Shown here piece after piece: positions 1-8,479 of a stretch of 38,122 nt of DNA. The notes under the pieces were generated by a model, which worked only from the letters and a program-made list of their open reading frames with translations, was not told the DNA's origin and did not search any database. Numbering within the stretch: position 1 is the stretch's first letter; each line of letters opens with the position of its first letter. Location of the stretch: the NCBI GenBank assembly GCA_964544595.1, contig CAZJBM010000026.1:1-38122 (forward strand), in the 5' to 3' direction. A program made the position numbers and the translations under genes. The stretch is from JAGBWK01 sp964544595 (GTDB lineage: Bacteria; Bacteroidota; Bacteroidia; Bacteroidales; Muribaculaceae).

Positions 1-940
1 GAGGTACGGGGATGGGCGATTGGTGACGGCTGAAGCCGTCGGCCAGTAAGAAAGGTATAGGGGGGGAGGCTGAGTGGGAGGGTATAACTTTCAGTAAATC
101 AGGAGGCTGCTCCATGGATGCAGCCCTACTGTTAGGGGGCACGGCGGCTGATTCTCTTTCGCGGGGCTGAAGCCCCACGCTCCATATTCGTTTGCCACAC
201 TGCTGTTTGCGTTTTTTGGCATGCCGAAGGCATGCGGCTACATGTCAGGGGCACGACGGCTGTTTCTCTTTCGCGGGGCTGAAGCCTCACGCTCCATATT
301 CGTTTGCCACACTGCCTTTTGCGTTTCTTTTCTTTTGGCATGCCGAAGGCATGCGGCTACATGTTAGGGGGCACGGCGGCAGTTTGAAGGGGAAGGTATG
401 GGGATGGGCGATTGGTGACGGCTGAAGCCGTCGGCCAGTAAGAAAGGGATAGGGGGAAGGCTGAGTGGGAGGGCCTAACTTTCAGTAAATCAGGAGGCTG
501 CTCCATGGATGCAGCCCTACGGTTCGGAGGCACGGCGGCTGATTCTCTTTCGCGGGGCTGAAGACGTACGCTTCATATTCGCTTGCCACACTGCTGTTTG
601 CGTTTTTTTGGCATGCCGAAGGCATGCGGCTACATGATAGGGGCACGATGGTTGAAGCCGTCGGCCAGTAAGAAAGGGTTAGGGGGGAGGCTGAGTGAGG
701 GGCCTAACTTTCAGTAAATCAGGAGGCTGCTCCATGGAAGCAGCCCTACTGTTCGAGGACACGGCGGCTGTTTCTCTTTCGTGCGCCTAAAGACGCACGC
801 TCCATATTCGCTTGCCACACTGCCTTTTACGTTTCTTTTCTTTGGCATGCCGAAGGCATGCGGCTACATGTTGGGGGCACGACGGCTGATTCTCTTTCGC
901 GGGGCTGAAGCCCCACGCTCCATATTCGTTTGATACACTG
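1..940. repeat. Mosaic array of about 15 short palindromes (REP-like), non-coding
   Basis: No credible gene lies here. Four hairpin types recur. Type A (stem GACGGC/GCCGTC) is at 25-40, 417-432 and 647-662. Type B (GGCTGC/GCAGCC around a CCATGG core) is at 105-125, 496-516 and 725-745. Type C (GGGGC/GCCCC) is at 163-176, 275-288, 554-567, 781-798 and 901-914. Type D (GCATGCC/GGCATGC) is at 219-235, 338-354, 611-627 and 845-861. The order is AB CD CD AB CD AB CD C. A, C and D share a loop core, CTGAAG or CCGAAG, with different stems. The linkers are also conserved, for example ACGCTCCATATTCG after C and TAACTTTCAGTAAATCAG before B. The left edge of the window cuts the array. It lies beyond the 3' end of the minus-strand regulator. 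Similarity to REP/BIME elements is by architecture only; no RAYT transposase gene is present in the window. Confidence 0.85.
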
Positions 941-943
941 CCT

Positions 944-974
944 TTTGTCGCCGAGCACCCGGGCCGGCGACAAA
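944..974 (-). terminator. Hairpin downstream of the regulator gene, possible terminator
   Basis: A perfect 10-bp inverted repeat (TTTGTCGCCG at 944-953, CGGCGACAAA at 965-974) has an 11-nt loop. It begins 21 nt beyond the stop codon of the minus-strand regulator. There is no real U-run after the stem on that strand, so a terminator role is inferred from position and stem stability. It could instead be the edge of the palindrome array. Confidence 0.4.
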
Positions 975-994
975 GCGAGTGCCGATTGCTCGGT

Positions 995-3247
995 TTAAGG
1001 CTTATAATCATAAGGGTGCACTCCGAAGCGTTTGCGGAAAGAGCGATGGAAATACTGCACGTCGGAATATCCGCATTTGTCAGCAAGTTCATTAAGACTG
1101 ATGTCGGATGATGATTTCAAGAGCGATGCGGCACGCTGCAGACGAGCCTCAATAAGAAGTTGGGCCGGCGAGATGCCCATTTTTGATTTCAGTCTTCGGT
1201 TAAGCGTTGAGCGGCTTACTGCCACAGCGGCGGCCATGTCGTCGACGTTGGCGTTGGGGTTGGAGATGTTGTCGTCAACATATCCGCGGACGCGGTTGAG
1301 AAATGTTTTGTCATATTCAGAGAGATTATCGACCACATCATTCGCTTCAGGATGGCAATCTTGGCTGCTGACCTCAGTTTTGTCGGCAAGCAGTTCCATG
1401 TATTTGGAAAGGAACTCGCGCCGTTGACGGTTAACTCTTCTGACGTAAACCACGCCCCATGCTGAGGCGGCAGCCGTAGCGACACATGCAAGGATAAATA
1501 ACGTTTTGGCCCACCATGTCTCGTGCCATAGGGGCGCGACAGTGATAGAAAGACCTGTGATATTGTCTACCCAACGTCCATAGCAATCGGTGGACTGCAC
1601 TTCAAGCAAATGTTGTCCGGGAGCGAGATTGAATAAGGTAACAGCGCGTGAAGATCCCTGCGAGGTCCACTCAGATCCGTCGAGACGCGTGCGATATAAT
1701 ATATTACGGTTGTCGGTGTAATCGAGCGCCGCATATTTTATAGTTATGTTGCGCGAGTCAGCGTCGAGACTCAGACGGTCTTTCCCCGCCAGGCAAAAAT
1801 CAGCTTCACCTTTTGGCAAACTTAGTGTAGTGAACACTATCGGCGGAATATAACCGGTAGACCAAAGGCTTGACGAAGAAACCCTCAATGCTCCCTGTTC
1901 GCTTCCGAATATCCATGAGCCGTCGGGGAGCGCCAACGGAGCGCACTCGGCGAAACGGCATGAGTCGACCCAAAATGATGAGTTGAAGTTGACTGCCTTC
2001 AATGTGTTGAGATTGAGCGCAGCCACGTTGTCGGCCCCCACAGCCATAAGCAATGAGTCTCCTCGGACGGCCATTGCGAGAATATTGTCAGAAGGAAGCG
2101 CTCCTGTTGAAGCTGTCAGATGGGAAAATGACGGCGTTGCACCCATAAGAGACTCTTCAGAAATCATATCTATGCCTGAGCTTTCAGTAGCAATGTATAT
2201 GTTGCCTCGTTTGTCGATCGCCACGTCCATAAGGGTGTTGCTGCCCAAGCCGTCGAGATTGCCGGGTTGGCGCTTTATCATCCTTAATCGGGTTGATTCA
2301 GGGCGGTCGGAGTTGATTTTGCCGATTAACAGACCGGAGTTGGTGGCAGCGATAATATTCTGCGATGGGGTGATTAAGACGCGCCGCACTCTTATTCCAT
2401 CGGAGGAGGGCAATGAGACGGGTTTCGCATTTTGTTTTTTCCCGATTACCTTCACGCCACTTCCAAAAGTGGCGAGCCATATATTGCCGGCCGCATCCTC
2501 AGAAATGTCGTAAATAATGTCATCTGACACCTTCTCTCCGTCGGCTTTCATAAGAGTTCCGGGTTTACAACCGATCCATACGGTACCGTCGCTCGCCTGA
2601 AAAATAGCGTAAGGAGCATACGGCGTTGTAAGGCGTCGGGCGAGCGAGCCGTCAATATTGTAGATATTAATGCCTTTTTCAGTACTGGTTGAAATCCATA
2701 ATCGGCCCTCTCGGTCGGTAATCATAGCCCTTGGATGCTGACGCTCCGTCCCGTGTATCACTGTGGCGGGATAGTGATGTGATGATTTTTTATGAAGGCC
2801 ATCCTTAGAGAGTGTCCATTGATTCCATTGACGGTCGGTCAGCCCACCCCACCTTCGTCCCATGATTTTAGCGAGGGAATCTTTACGATGGGAGCTTATG
2901 TCGCGAAAAGAGAGATTCCCGAGGTCATATTCAAAAATATCTTCATCGGTATGGCAGAATATATTGCCTTCAGGTGAAAGCATTATGTCGCGGATATGGT
3001 TTGTCGCGTTGGCAGCGCTATCGGTAGAGGATATTCGGACCCAATGGAAATCGTAGCCATCATAGCAATTCAGGCCGTTCCATGTTGAAATCCATATCAG
3101 GCCGTTACGATCTTGCACCACGCCTCCGACCTTGCGGTGCGAAAGGCCGTTGGAGATGTCATAACTGCGGTCAAAGGGATTGTCAGCGAAAGAGAAAGTG
3201 ACGCATGAAATGTAAGTCACTAATGATATGAAAGCTTTATTTCTCAT
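995..3247 (-). CDS. Membrane-spanning beta-propeller/Y_Y_Y sensor with AraC-type DNA-binding domain, without kinase
   Basis: This 750-residue protein looks like a hybrid two-component regulator that has lost its signalling core. A signal peptide (residues 1-21) precedes two-component-regulator propeller repeats (about 25-480, e.g. DRNGLIWISTWNGL and ASDGTVWIGC). A Y_Y_Y domain follows (about 490-570), then one membrane helix (about 578-600) and an AraC-family double helix-turn-helix (about 648-750, with CGYSDVQYFHRSFRKRFG). Only about 45 residues separate the helix from the AraC domain, leaving no room for a histidine kinase or receiver. Bacteroidota hybrid two-component sensors of this type are usually about 1,300 residues. 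The protein probably senses a periplasmic glycan and contacts DNA directly from the membrane, as proposed for SusR-type regulators. It is divergent from the GH95 fucosidase, which is its likely target. The start is the only Met that gives a signal peptide. Confidence 0.85.
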   Translation of the reverse strand: MRNKAFISLVTYISCVTFSFADNPFDRSYDISNGLSHRKVGGVVQDRNGLIWISTWNGLNCYDGYDFHWVRISSTDSAANATNHIRDIMLSPEGNIFCHTDEDIFEYDLGNLSFRDISSHRKDSLAKIMGRRWGGLTDRQWNQWTLSKDGLHKKSSHHYPATVIHGTERQHPRAMITDREGRLWISTSTEKGINIYNIDGSLARRLTTPYAPYAIFQASDGTVWIGCKPGTLMKADGEKVSDDIIYDISEDAAGNIWLATFGSGVKVIGKKQNAKPVSLPSSDGIRVRRVLITPSQNIIAATNSGLLIGKINSDRPESTRLRMIKRQPGNLDGLGSNTLMDVAIDKRGNIYIATESSGIDMISEESLMGATPSFSHLTASTGALPSDNILAMAVRGDSLLMAVGADNVAALNLNTLKAVNFNSSFWVDSCRFAECAPLALPDGSWIFGSEQGALRVSSSSLWSTGYIPPIVFTTLSLPKGEADFCLAGKDRLSLDADSRNITIKYAALDYTDNRNILYRTRLDGSEWTSQGSSRAVTLFNLAPGQHLLEVQSTDCYGRWVDNITGLSITVAPLWHETWWAKTLFILACVATAAASAWGVVYVRRVNRQRREFLSKYMELLADKTEVSSQDCHPEANDVVDNLSEYDKTFLNRVRGYVDDNISNPNANVDDMAAAVAVSRSTLNRRLKSKMGISPAQLLIEARLQRAASLLKSSSDISLNELADKCGYSDVQYFHRSFRKRFGVHPYDYKP

Positions 3248-3264
3248 GGCTTAATTAATTGCCT

Positions 3265-3272
3265 CAAATTTA
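3265..3272 (-). promoter_or_regulatory. Candidate -7 box for the regulator gene
   Basis: On the minus strand this reads TAAATTTG, an exact match to the Bacteroidota -7 consensus TAnnTTTG, 17 nt before the start codon. No TTG stands at the usual -33 distance, so the promoter may be weak or need an activator. Confidence 0.35.
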
Positions 3273-3322
3273 CGATAAATTTCGGCTCGCCATATGATTG
3301 ACTCAATTTTCACATCAAAAAT

Positions 3323-3356
3323 GCGCCGAATTTCATCATGTTTGCGCCAAATTTCA
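3323..3356 (+). promoter_or_regulatory. Two 13-bp direct repeats 21 bp apart, candidate AraC-type operator
   Basis: GCGCCGAATTTCA (3323-3335) and GCGCCAAATTTCA (3344-3356) differ at one base and are offset by exactly 21 bp, two helical turns. This is the usual geometry of tandem half-sites bound by AraC-family proteins. They lie between the divergent regulator and fucosidase genes, with the proximal copy ending 4 bp before a candidate -33 TTG. A weaker third copy (about 11 of 15 positions) starts near 3300. That the neighbouring regulator binds here is inference. Confidence 0.6.
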
Positions 3357-3360
3357 CATT

Positions 3361-3387
3361 TTGGAGGTTATGGGCTTAGTAAATTCG
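3361..3387 (+). promoter_or_regulatory. Candidate promoter of the fucosidase gene
   Basis: TTG at 3361-3363 and TAAATTCG at 3380-3387, one mismatch from TAnnTTTG, are 16 bp apart, shorter than the usual 19-21. The imperfect box and spacing, and the tandem repeats directly upstream, would suit an activator-dependent promoter. The predicted start of transcription is about 20 nt before the ATG. Confidence 0.4.
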
Positions 3388-3413
3388 CGCAAAACCAATT
3401 AAGATTAATACAC

Positions 3414-6400
3414 ATGAGAAAAAACAGATTACTAACGCTCTTCACCGCCGCTACCCTGAGCGCGCTTGCAGTTCAGGGTGCGGAGCAAGCCGTAGTAGCT
3501 CATTGGGAGTTTACAACCGGTTACGATGAAGATAAAACAGGTTCAACAGCGGTCTATACCCCGAACGCCGATGGATGGGCTGAACTGCCCAACGTGTATT
3601 GGAAGCAGACTCAGCCTTTTTTCAGGCCTAACAGCTGCGCTCTCAATCCGGATGATTGCGCCGTGAGCCTACGCACCTCTGACGGCAAGTGGCAAGTGAA
3701 AACAAGCGGAAGCACCCCAAGCTACCTTCTGCGTCTTAACACTGCGTCGACGGATAAGTTCACCGCCAAAACCGATTATACCGACGGCACGAAGCATGAC
3801 CAATATTTCGAGGTAAACATGCCGACAACAAGTCTTACAAACGTAAAGCTGAACTTCGCTATCGGCGACGGATCGAGCTCGTCGACCAAATTTGGGGTGG
3901 TCTACTCTGTTGATGGGGGCACCACGTGGAAGATTCTTGACGATTACGTTTCCGGAAGCCATTGGAACACCTATGTTGACGCGACTTATTCGCTTGCCGC
4001 CGACAATTGCGATCGTCTTATAGTAAGAATGCTGATACAGTCAGCCACAAAGACGAGTAATTATAACCTAAAATACGTTAATATACTTGCGGATGACTTT
4101 CAAGGTCCAGAACTGATGAGTATCACTCCCGCCGAAGGCGAAACCGAAGTGCCAACGACCGGAAAAATCGTTATGCGATTTAACGAGAGCATAACGACGG
4201 CTAAAGGTGCGGTCGGCAAACTCATAAACAATGAAACGAAAACGTCGGTCAACCTCGTTCCTGTTATAGACAGCAACAAAGCGACTTTCGCTTACGATGC
4301 GCTCGAATTGTCCACTTCCTACACATTTTCAGTGGCCGCCAACCAATTCTTTGATCTTGCAGGCAACAAGTGCGGTCAAGCATACTCGGCAACCTTTACC
4401 ACGGCTGCCACGAGACCAGTGCCCTCGCCAGTGCCTGACAGCAAGAACCGCCTATGGTATCACCGCCCGGCATCGGCATGGGAAGAGTCGCTTCCATTGG
4501 GCAACGGACGTCTTGGAGCAATGGTAAGCGGAAGCGTGGCAACGGATACTATCCAGCTCAACGAAGACACTTTCTGGGGACAATCGCCTAATGCTAACCA
4601 CAACCAGGCCGCCAAGGGAGTGCTGTCGCAGGTGCGCCAGCTCATTTTCGACAAGAAATATGGCGAGGCGCAAAAATTGGCCGTGCCTAATTGGATGTCG
4701 ACAGGCTCGCACGGAGCGCAGTACCAAGCCGCAGGGTGCGTGCTGATTGGTTTTCCGGGCCACCGCTTTGACGACGAAGAGGTTGGAGCCTCAGAGGACG
4801 CTCGCGACGCTCAGGCCTATATCCGCGACCTCGATATGAATCGCGCCGTGGCCACCACCTCCTATATCGCCAATGGAGTCACCTACACCAGAGAAGTGTT
4901 TACTTCGTTTGCCGACAATGTGACAATAGTGCGCATCGAAGCTTCTGCCCCCGGAAAAGTCGATATGAATGTTTGTTTCGCAGCTCCGGCAAAAACTAAT
5001 ATGGTGAAGCTCGGAGTGAACGAGATCACCCCCGACGGTCTTATTAAAGCATCTCTTATTCCTGCCCGCGATAAGACAGAAAATGTAGATAATAAACTCA
5101 ATTGTTTTACTTTCATCAAGGTAATTAACGATGGGGGGTCAGTTGCCAAATCGGTAAAAAATGTGATTCAGCACGGGATAATTGCGGGAAACAATGCCAC
5201 CCCCTCGCTTGAGGTCAGCGGAGCCAACAGCGTGACCATCATAATCTCCTCTGCGACAAATTTTGTCGATTACAGCGACATAAGCGCCGACGCCGAGGCT
5301 AAAGCTCTCGCATATATAACAGACTATATAGCAAAAAATCAGGATTACTCTACATCTCTGACCGAACACATTAAGAAATATCAAGAGCAATTCGCCCGCG
5401 TGAACCTAAACCTCGGCCAGAATAAAGAACTCGAATCGCTCCCTACCGATCAGCGAATCAAAAACTTCTATAAGAACGCCAACGATCCGGGTCTTGTGGC
5501 AAATTATTTCCAATTTGGCCGTTACCTGCTCATCGCCTCGTCTCAGCCGGGCAGTCAGCCCGCTAATCTGCAGGGTATATGGAATCCAAATGCGCGCCAA
5601 TATCCCGCATGGGACTCGAAATACACCACAAATATCAATGTGGAGATGAATTATTGGCCTGCCGAAGTCACTAATCTCTCAGAATGTCACGATCCGTTTA
5701 TCGATATGGTTAAAGATGTGTCGAAAACCGGCGCAGTAACAGCTCGCGAAATGTATGGGGCGAATGGCTGGGTGCTACACCATAACACCGATCTGTGGCG
5801 CACGACGGGTGCGGTCGACAATGGTGGCGTGGGGGTATGGCCTACCTGCAACGCATGGTTCTGTTCTCATCTTTGGGAAAAATATCTCTTCTCGGGCGAC
5901 AAAGATTATCTTGCAAGCGTCTACCCAGTGCTTAAAGGTTGCGCGCAGTTCTTCCAGGATTTCTTAATCAAGGATCCCGCCACGGGTTATATGGTTGTAT
6001 GCCCTTCCAATTCTCCTGAAAATCATCCGGGGCTCGACTCTTATACAAAAGAAGATGGTTCGAAAGTCAACGCTTCGCTCTTTGGCGGCGTTGCGATGGA
6101 CAATCAGATGGTGTACGACGTGCTGAAAAACACTGCCGAGGCTGCCCGTATACTTGGAACAGATGCAGACTTTGCCGCCCGCATTGATGCGTTAAAGTCG
6201 CAACTCACTCCCTATAAAATAGGTAAGTACGGCCAGGTGCAGGAATGGCAGGAGGATTGGGATAGAGAAAACACGAGCCATCGTCATCTTTCCCACCTTT
6301 GGGGCGCTTATCCGGGCAACCAAGTTTCGCCTTACGATAATAAGACGATTTTTCAGGGCGTTCATAAGTCGTTGGTAGGTCGCGGCGATGCGGCCCGCGG

Positions 6401-7127
6401 CTGGTCAATGGGGTGGAAAGTATGCCTGTGGGCCCGAATGCTCGATGGAAATCATGCTCTATCGATTATCAAAAACCAGTTGCGCCTTGTTTCTCCCGAT
6501 ATAACCATTGAAGATCCCAATGGAGGCACGTATCCCAACATGTTTGATGCTCATGCGCCATTCCAGATTGACGGTAACTTCGGATGCTGTGCCGGAATCG
6601 CGGAGATGCTGCTACAAAGTCATGCGGGATTCATTCATCTACTCCCGGCATTGCCTGACACATGGGCGAGCGGCGAGGTTGAAGGCTTGCGAGCCCGCGG
6701 CGGCTTTGAGGTGAAGAAATTGGAGTGGAAGGATGGGGGCGTTGCTTCTGTCAAAATCCTATCTACGCTCGGCGGAAATATGAGAATACGTTCAGGCGTA
6801 GCGTTGAAAAATGTAGACGGCACTCCGTTGAGCTTGGCGCAGGGAGATAACGGCAATGAGATTACTCGCGCTTATGCAATGCCCGCCCCGATTGTGGCGA
6901 AACCCTCGGCTGTCCCTGAAACGAAGCTCCCTGTCACATATCTCTATGATATCCCGACCGCTCCCGGCCAGGTTGTTGAGCTAATATCTGCATCAAGTGG
7001 CGTAGATGCCGTGGTTGAGGATCAAGTAGAGGGCAACAGTGAGCGCTATGATGTATATGGCCGAAAAGTATCTGATTCCTACTCGGGAGTTGTTATAGAG
7101 AAGGGTCGCAAGTACATTTCAAAGTGA
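3414..7127 (+). CDS. Secreted GH95 alpha-L-fucosidase, multidomain
   Basis: I start at 3414 (1,237 residues) because this ATG opens a typical signal peptide (residues 1-22, ending VQGA); the frame is open for 40 codons further upstream without one. An N-terminal beta-sandwich-like region (about 23-230) is followed by an Ig-like Big_5 domain (about 232-325), the GH95 N-terminal domain (from about 346, WEESLPLGNGRLGAM), the (alpha/alpha)6 catalytic domain and a C-terminal beta domain. Residues matching those described for the GH95 enzyme AfcA are visible: N740 and N742 in TTNINVEMN, E869 in SPEN and D1053 in IDGNFG. The family removes alpha-1,2-linked L-fucose with inversion; some members act on L-galactose. 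The end (YDVYGRKV...GRKYISK) resembles a short terminal motif common in Bacteroidales secreted proteins. No SusC/SusD pair adjoins it, so this is not a complete utilization locus. Confidence 0.92.
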   Translation: MRKNRLLTLFTAATLSALAVQGAEQAVVAHWEFTTGYDEDKTGSTAVYTPNADGWAELPNVYWKQTQPFFRPNSCALNPDDCAVSLRTSDGKWQVKTSGSTPSYLLRLNTASTDKFTAKTDYTDGTKHDQYFEVNMPTTSLTNVKLNFAIGDGSSSSTKFGVVYSVDGGTTWKILDDYVSGSHWNTYVDATYSLAADNCDRLIVRMLIQSATKTSNYNLKYVNILADDFQGPELMSITPAEGETEVPTTGKIVMRFNESITTAKGAVGKLINNETKTSVNLVPVIDSNKATFAYDALELSTSYTFSVAANQFFDLAGNKCGQAYSATFTTAATRPVPSPVPDSKNRLWYHRPASAWEESLPLGNGRLGAMVSGSVATDTIQLNEDTFWGQSPNANHNQAAKGVLSQVRQLIFDKKYGEAQKLAVPNWMSTGSHGAQYQAAGCVLIGFPGHRFDDEEVGASEDARDAQAYIRDLDMNRAVATTSYIANGVTYTREVFTSFADNVTIVRIEASAPGKVDMNVCFAAPAKTNMVKLGVNEITPDGLIKASLIPARDKTENVDNKLNCFTFIKVINDGGSVAKSVKNVIQHGIIAGNNATPSLEVSGANSVTIIISSATNFVDYSDISADAEAKALAYITDYIAKNQDYSTSLTEHIKKYQEQFARVNLNLGQNKELESLPTDQRIKNFYKNANDPGLVANYFQFGRYLLIASSQPGSQPANLQGIWNPNARQYPAWDSKYTTNINVEMNYWPAEVTNLSECHDPFIDMVKDVSKTGAVTAREMYGANGWVLHHNTDLWRTTGAVDNGGVGVWPTCNAWFCSHLWEKYLFSGDKDYLASVYPVLKGCAQFFQDFLIKDPATGYMVVCPSNSPENHPGLDSYTKEDGSKVNASLFGGVAMDNQMVYDVLKNTAEAARILGTDADFAARIDALKSQLTPYKIGKYGQVQEWQEDWDRENTSHRHLSHLWGAYPGNQVSPYDNKTIFQGVHKSLVGRGDAARGWSMGWKVCLWARMLDGNHALSIIKNQLRLVSPDITIEDPNGGTYPNMFDAHAPFQIDGNFGCCAGIAEMLLQSHAGFIHLLPALPDTWASGEVEGLRARGGFEVKKLEWKDGGVASVKILSTLGGNMRIRSGVALKNVDGTPLSLAQGDNGNEITRAYAMPAPIVAKPSAVPETKLPVTYLYDIPTAPGQVVELISASSGVDAVVEDQVEGNSERYDVYGRKVSDSYSGVVIEKGRKYISK

Positions 7128-7158
7128 GCCAACTCCAGTAATATAAATTGAAACTGAC

Positions 7159-7212
7159 ATAAGAATTGGTAGTTAGTAGGAGTGATAAAGACCCTAAACT
7201 ACCAATTCTTAT
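7159..7212 (+). terminator. Strong terminator after the fucosidase gene
   Basis: Perfect 16-bp arms, ATAAGAATTGGTAGTT (7159-7174) and AACTACCAATTCTTAT (7197-7212), enclose a 22-nt loop and are followed by a T-rich tract (7213-7228). It starts 31 nt after the fucosidase stop. It also lies beyond the 3' end of luxS on the other strand, so it may work in both directions. Confidence 0.8.
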
Positions 7213-7238
7213 TGTTTTTAGTTTTTTTGCCGAATGTG

Positions 7239-7718
7239 TTAATCGGGATAACGCGTGCGGTCGGGGGTGATGTCGGCGAGCACCCGGGCAAAGCGGTCGG
7301 CGACACGGCGCGCCTCGGCGAGGTTCATGAAGCTGTAGTTGCCGCAATCGCGGGGCGTGGCTCCCGGAATGTCGCCTTCGTAGCGGGCGATGAAGCGAAA
7401 TGTTTCGAGCAGCAGCGGCACGATGTCGGCCGGCTGGTAGTCGCCCGCAACGATGAGATAATTGCCGGTGAGGCACCCCATAGGTCCCCAGTAGACAATG
7501 CGCTGGCGCCATTGGGGGTGGTTGCGCAGGTAGGTGGCCGCGAGGTGCTCCATGGCGTGGAGGGCGGCGGGGTCGCAGGCGGGCTCGCGATTGGGCGCGG
7601 TCAGACGCACATCGAAAGTTGTGATCACATCGCCCGAGGGGGTGACGTCTCTGCGCGACACGTAAACCCCCGGATTGAGCGTGAGGTGGTTGACTTTGAA
7701 GCTGTCGATCTTTTCCAT
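7239..7718 (-). CDS. luxS: S-ribosylhomocysteine lyase
   Basis: LuxS cleaves S-ribosylhomocysteine to homocysteine and 4,5-dihydroxy-2,3-pentanedione, the precursor of autoinducer-2, in the activated methyl cycle. The 159-residue length is typical. The metal site is intact: H54 and H58 in HAMEH (family pattern HTxEH, with Ala at the second position) and C124 in RDCGNY. The catalytic cysteine is C81 in GPMGCLTGNY. The gene starts 6 nt after the mtnN stop on the same strand, so the two consecutive steps of S-adenosylhomocysteine removal form an operon. No separate promoter is visible. Confidence 0.97.
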   Translation of the reverse strand: MEKIDSFKVNHLTLNPGVYVSRRDVTPSGDVITTFDVRLTAPNREPACDPAALHAMEHLAATYLRNHPQWRQRIVYWGPMGCLTGNYLIVAGDYQPADIVPLLLETFRFIARYEGDIPGATPRDCGNYSFMNLAEARRVADRFARVLADITPDRTRYPD

Positions 7719-7724
7719 CGGGGG

Positions 7725-8402
7725 TCAGAGGCTGAAAATTATGGATTTGAGTATGCTGAATGCCTGACGCGGGGCGCGCTCCCAAAATTCGTCGTACTGC
7801 GCGGCGTTGTCGGCTTCGCCGGGAGTGTCGCTGACCACCCTTATGCAGAAGAAGGGAGTAGAGGTGAGGTGGCAAACCTGAGCAATAGCCGCCGACTCCA
7901 TGTCGACAGCCTTGACCTCGGGATACATGGCTTTGATGCGGACTATGTCGTCGGCTTTGCTCACGAAAATGTCGCCCGACGCTATGAGCCCTTTATGGAT
8001 ATGGGGGGCGTCGAGGCAGGGGAGAGAGAGAACGCTCTCGTCGGAGGTGAAGAAAAGGGGGCAGTGGGCCGCCTGGCCCTCTTTAGTGCCGGGGCCGCAC
8101 CAGACGTCGTGGTAGGCTATCTGCCGCCCGACGACTATGTCGCAAATCTTGGCGTCGGAGCCTGTGCCACCCGCCACACCGGTGTTGATCACCAGGTCGG
8201 GGGCGAAATTATTGATAAGGTTAAGGGCAGAGATGGCGGCGTTGACTTTGCCGATGCCCGATTTCATGATCACGACCGAGTGATTGCCGAGGTCGCCGAG
8301 ATGATATGTGTTGGAGTCGATTACGGTTTCGCGCGGTTCGGAAAGGAGCGGGAGCAGAAGTTGCAGCTCCTTGTCCATCGCCACGATAATTGCGATATTC
8401 AT
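7725..8402 (-). CDS. mtnN: 5'-methylthioadenosine/S-adenosylhomocysteine nucleosidase
   Basis: This cytoplasmic enzyme hydrolyses S-adenosylhomocysteine and methylthioadenosine, releasing adenine. S-ribosylhomocysteine, one of the products, is the LuxS substrate. All three key residues of the family align: E12 (VAMDKE), E169 in VDMES and D192 in SDTPGE, matching E12, E174 and D197 of the E. coli protein. The glycine-rich segment NTGVAGG (73-79) is also present. At 225 residues it has the usual size. It is the first gene of a two-gene operon with luxS and has a well-formed promoter upstream. Confidence 0.97.
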   Translation of the reverse strand: MNIAIIVAMDKELQLLLPLLSEPRETVIDSNTYHLGDLGNHSVVIMKSGIGKVNAAISALNLINNFAPDLVINTGVAGGTGSDAKICDIVVGRQIAYHDVWCGPGTKEGQAAHCPLFFTSDESVLSLPCLDAPHIHKGLIASGDIFVSKADDIVRIKAMYPEVKAVDMESAAIAQVCHLTSTPFFCIRVVSDTPGEADNAAQYDEFWERAPRQAFSILKSIIFSL

Positions 8403-8447
8403 TATGGAGTTGTTGAGTTAATAGGCTTGGTGGTGGATTAATAGATG

Positions 8448-8479
8448 CAAAGATACGGATATATATCTTATAAAGGCAA
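8448..8479 (-). promoter_or_regulatory. Promoter of mtnN-luxS
   Basis: On the minus strand, TTG (8479-8477), a 21-bp spacer and TATCTTTG (8455-8448) match the Bacteroidota consensus TTG/TAnnTTTG. The predicted transcription start is about 40 nt before the mtnN ATG. The leader is too short for a SAM or SAH riboswitch. Confidence 0.65.

Noticed and set aside
1..940. CRISPR array
   Set aside because: The repeats are of four kinds, differently spaced, palindromic and separated by conserved linkers rather than unique spacers. No cas gene is present.
132..1092. Short open frames within the palindrome array (e.g. 132-341, 192-425, 787-1092)
   Set aside because: Their sequences simply translate the repeated hairpins and show no codon structure or domain.
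3294..3413. 40-codon N-terminal extension of the fucosidase
   Set aside because: It would include the candidate operator repeats and would place a polar stretch ahead of a clean signal peptide.
949..7285. Shared 13-mer CGAGCACCCGGGC near 952 and within luxS near 7274
   Set aside because: The second copy is ordinary luxS coding sequence in a G/C-rich stretch and the flanks do not align, so chance is the simplest explanation.
7182..8441. 419-codon plus-strand frame running through mtnN and luxS
   Set aside because: It covers two convincing enzymes with intact catalytic residues on the other strand, has no recognisable domain and starts inside the terminator hairpin.
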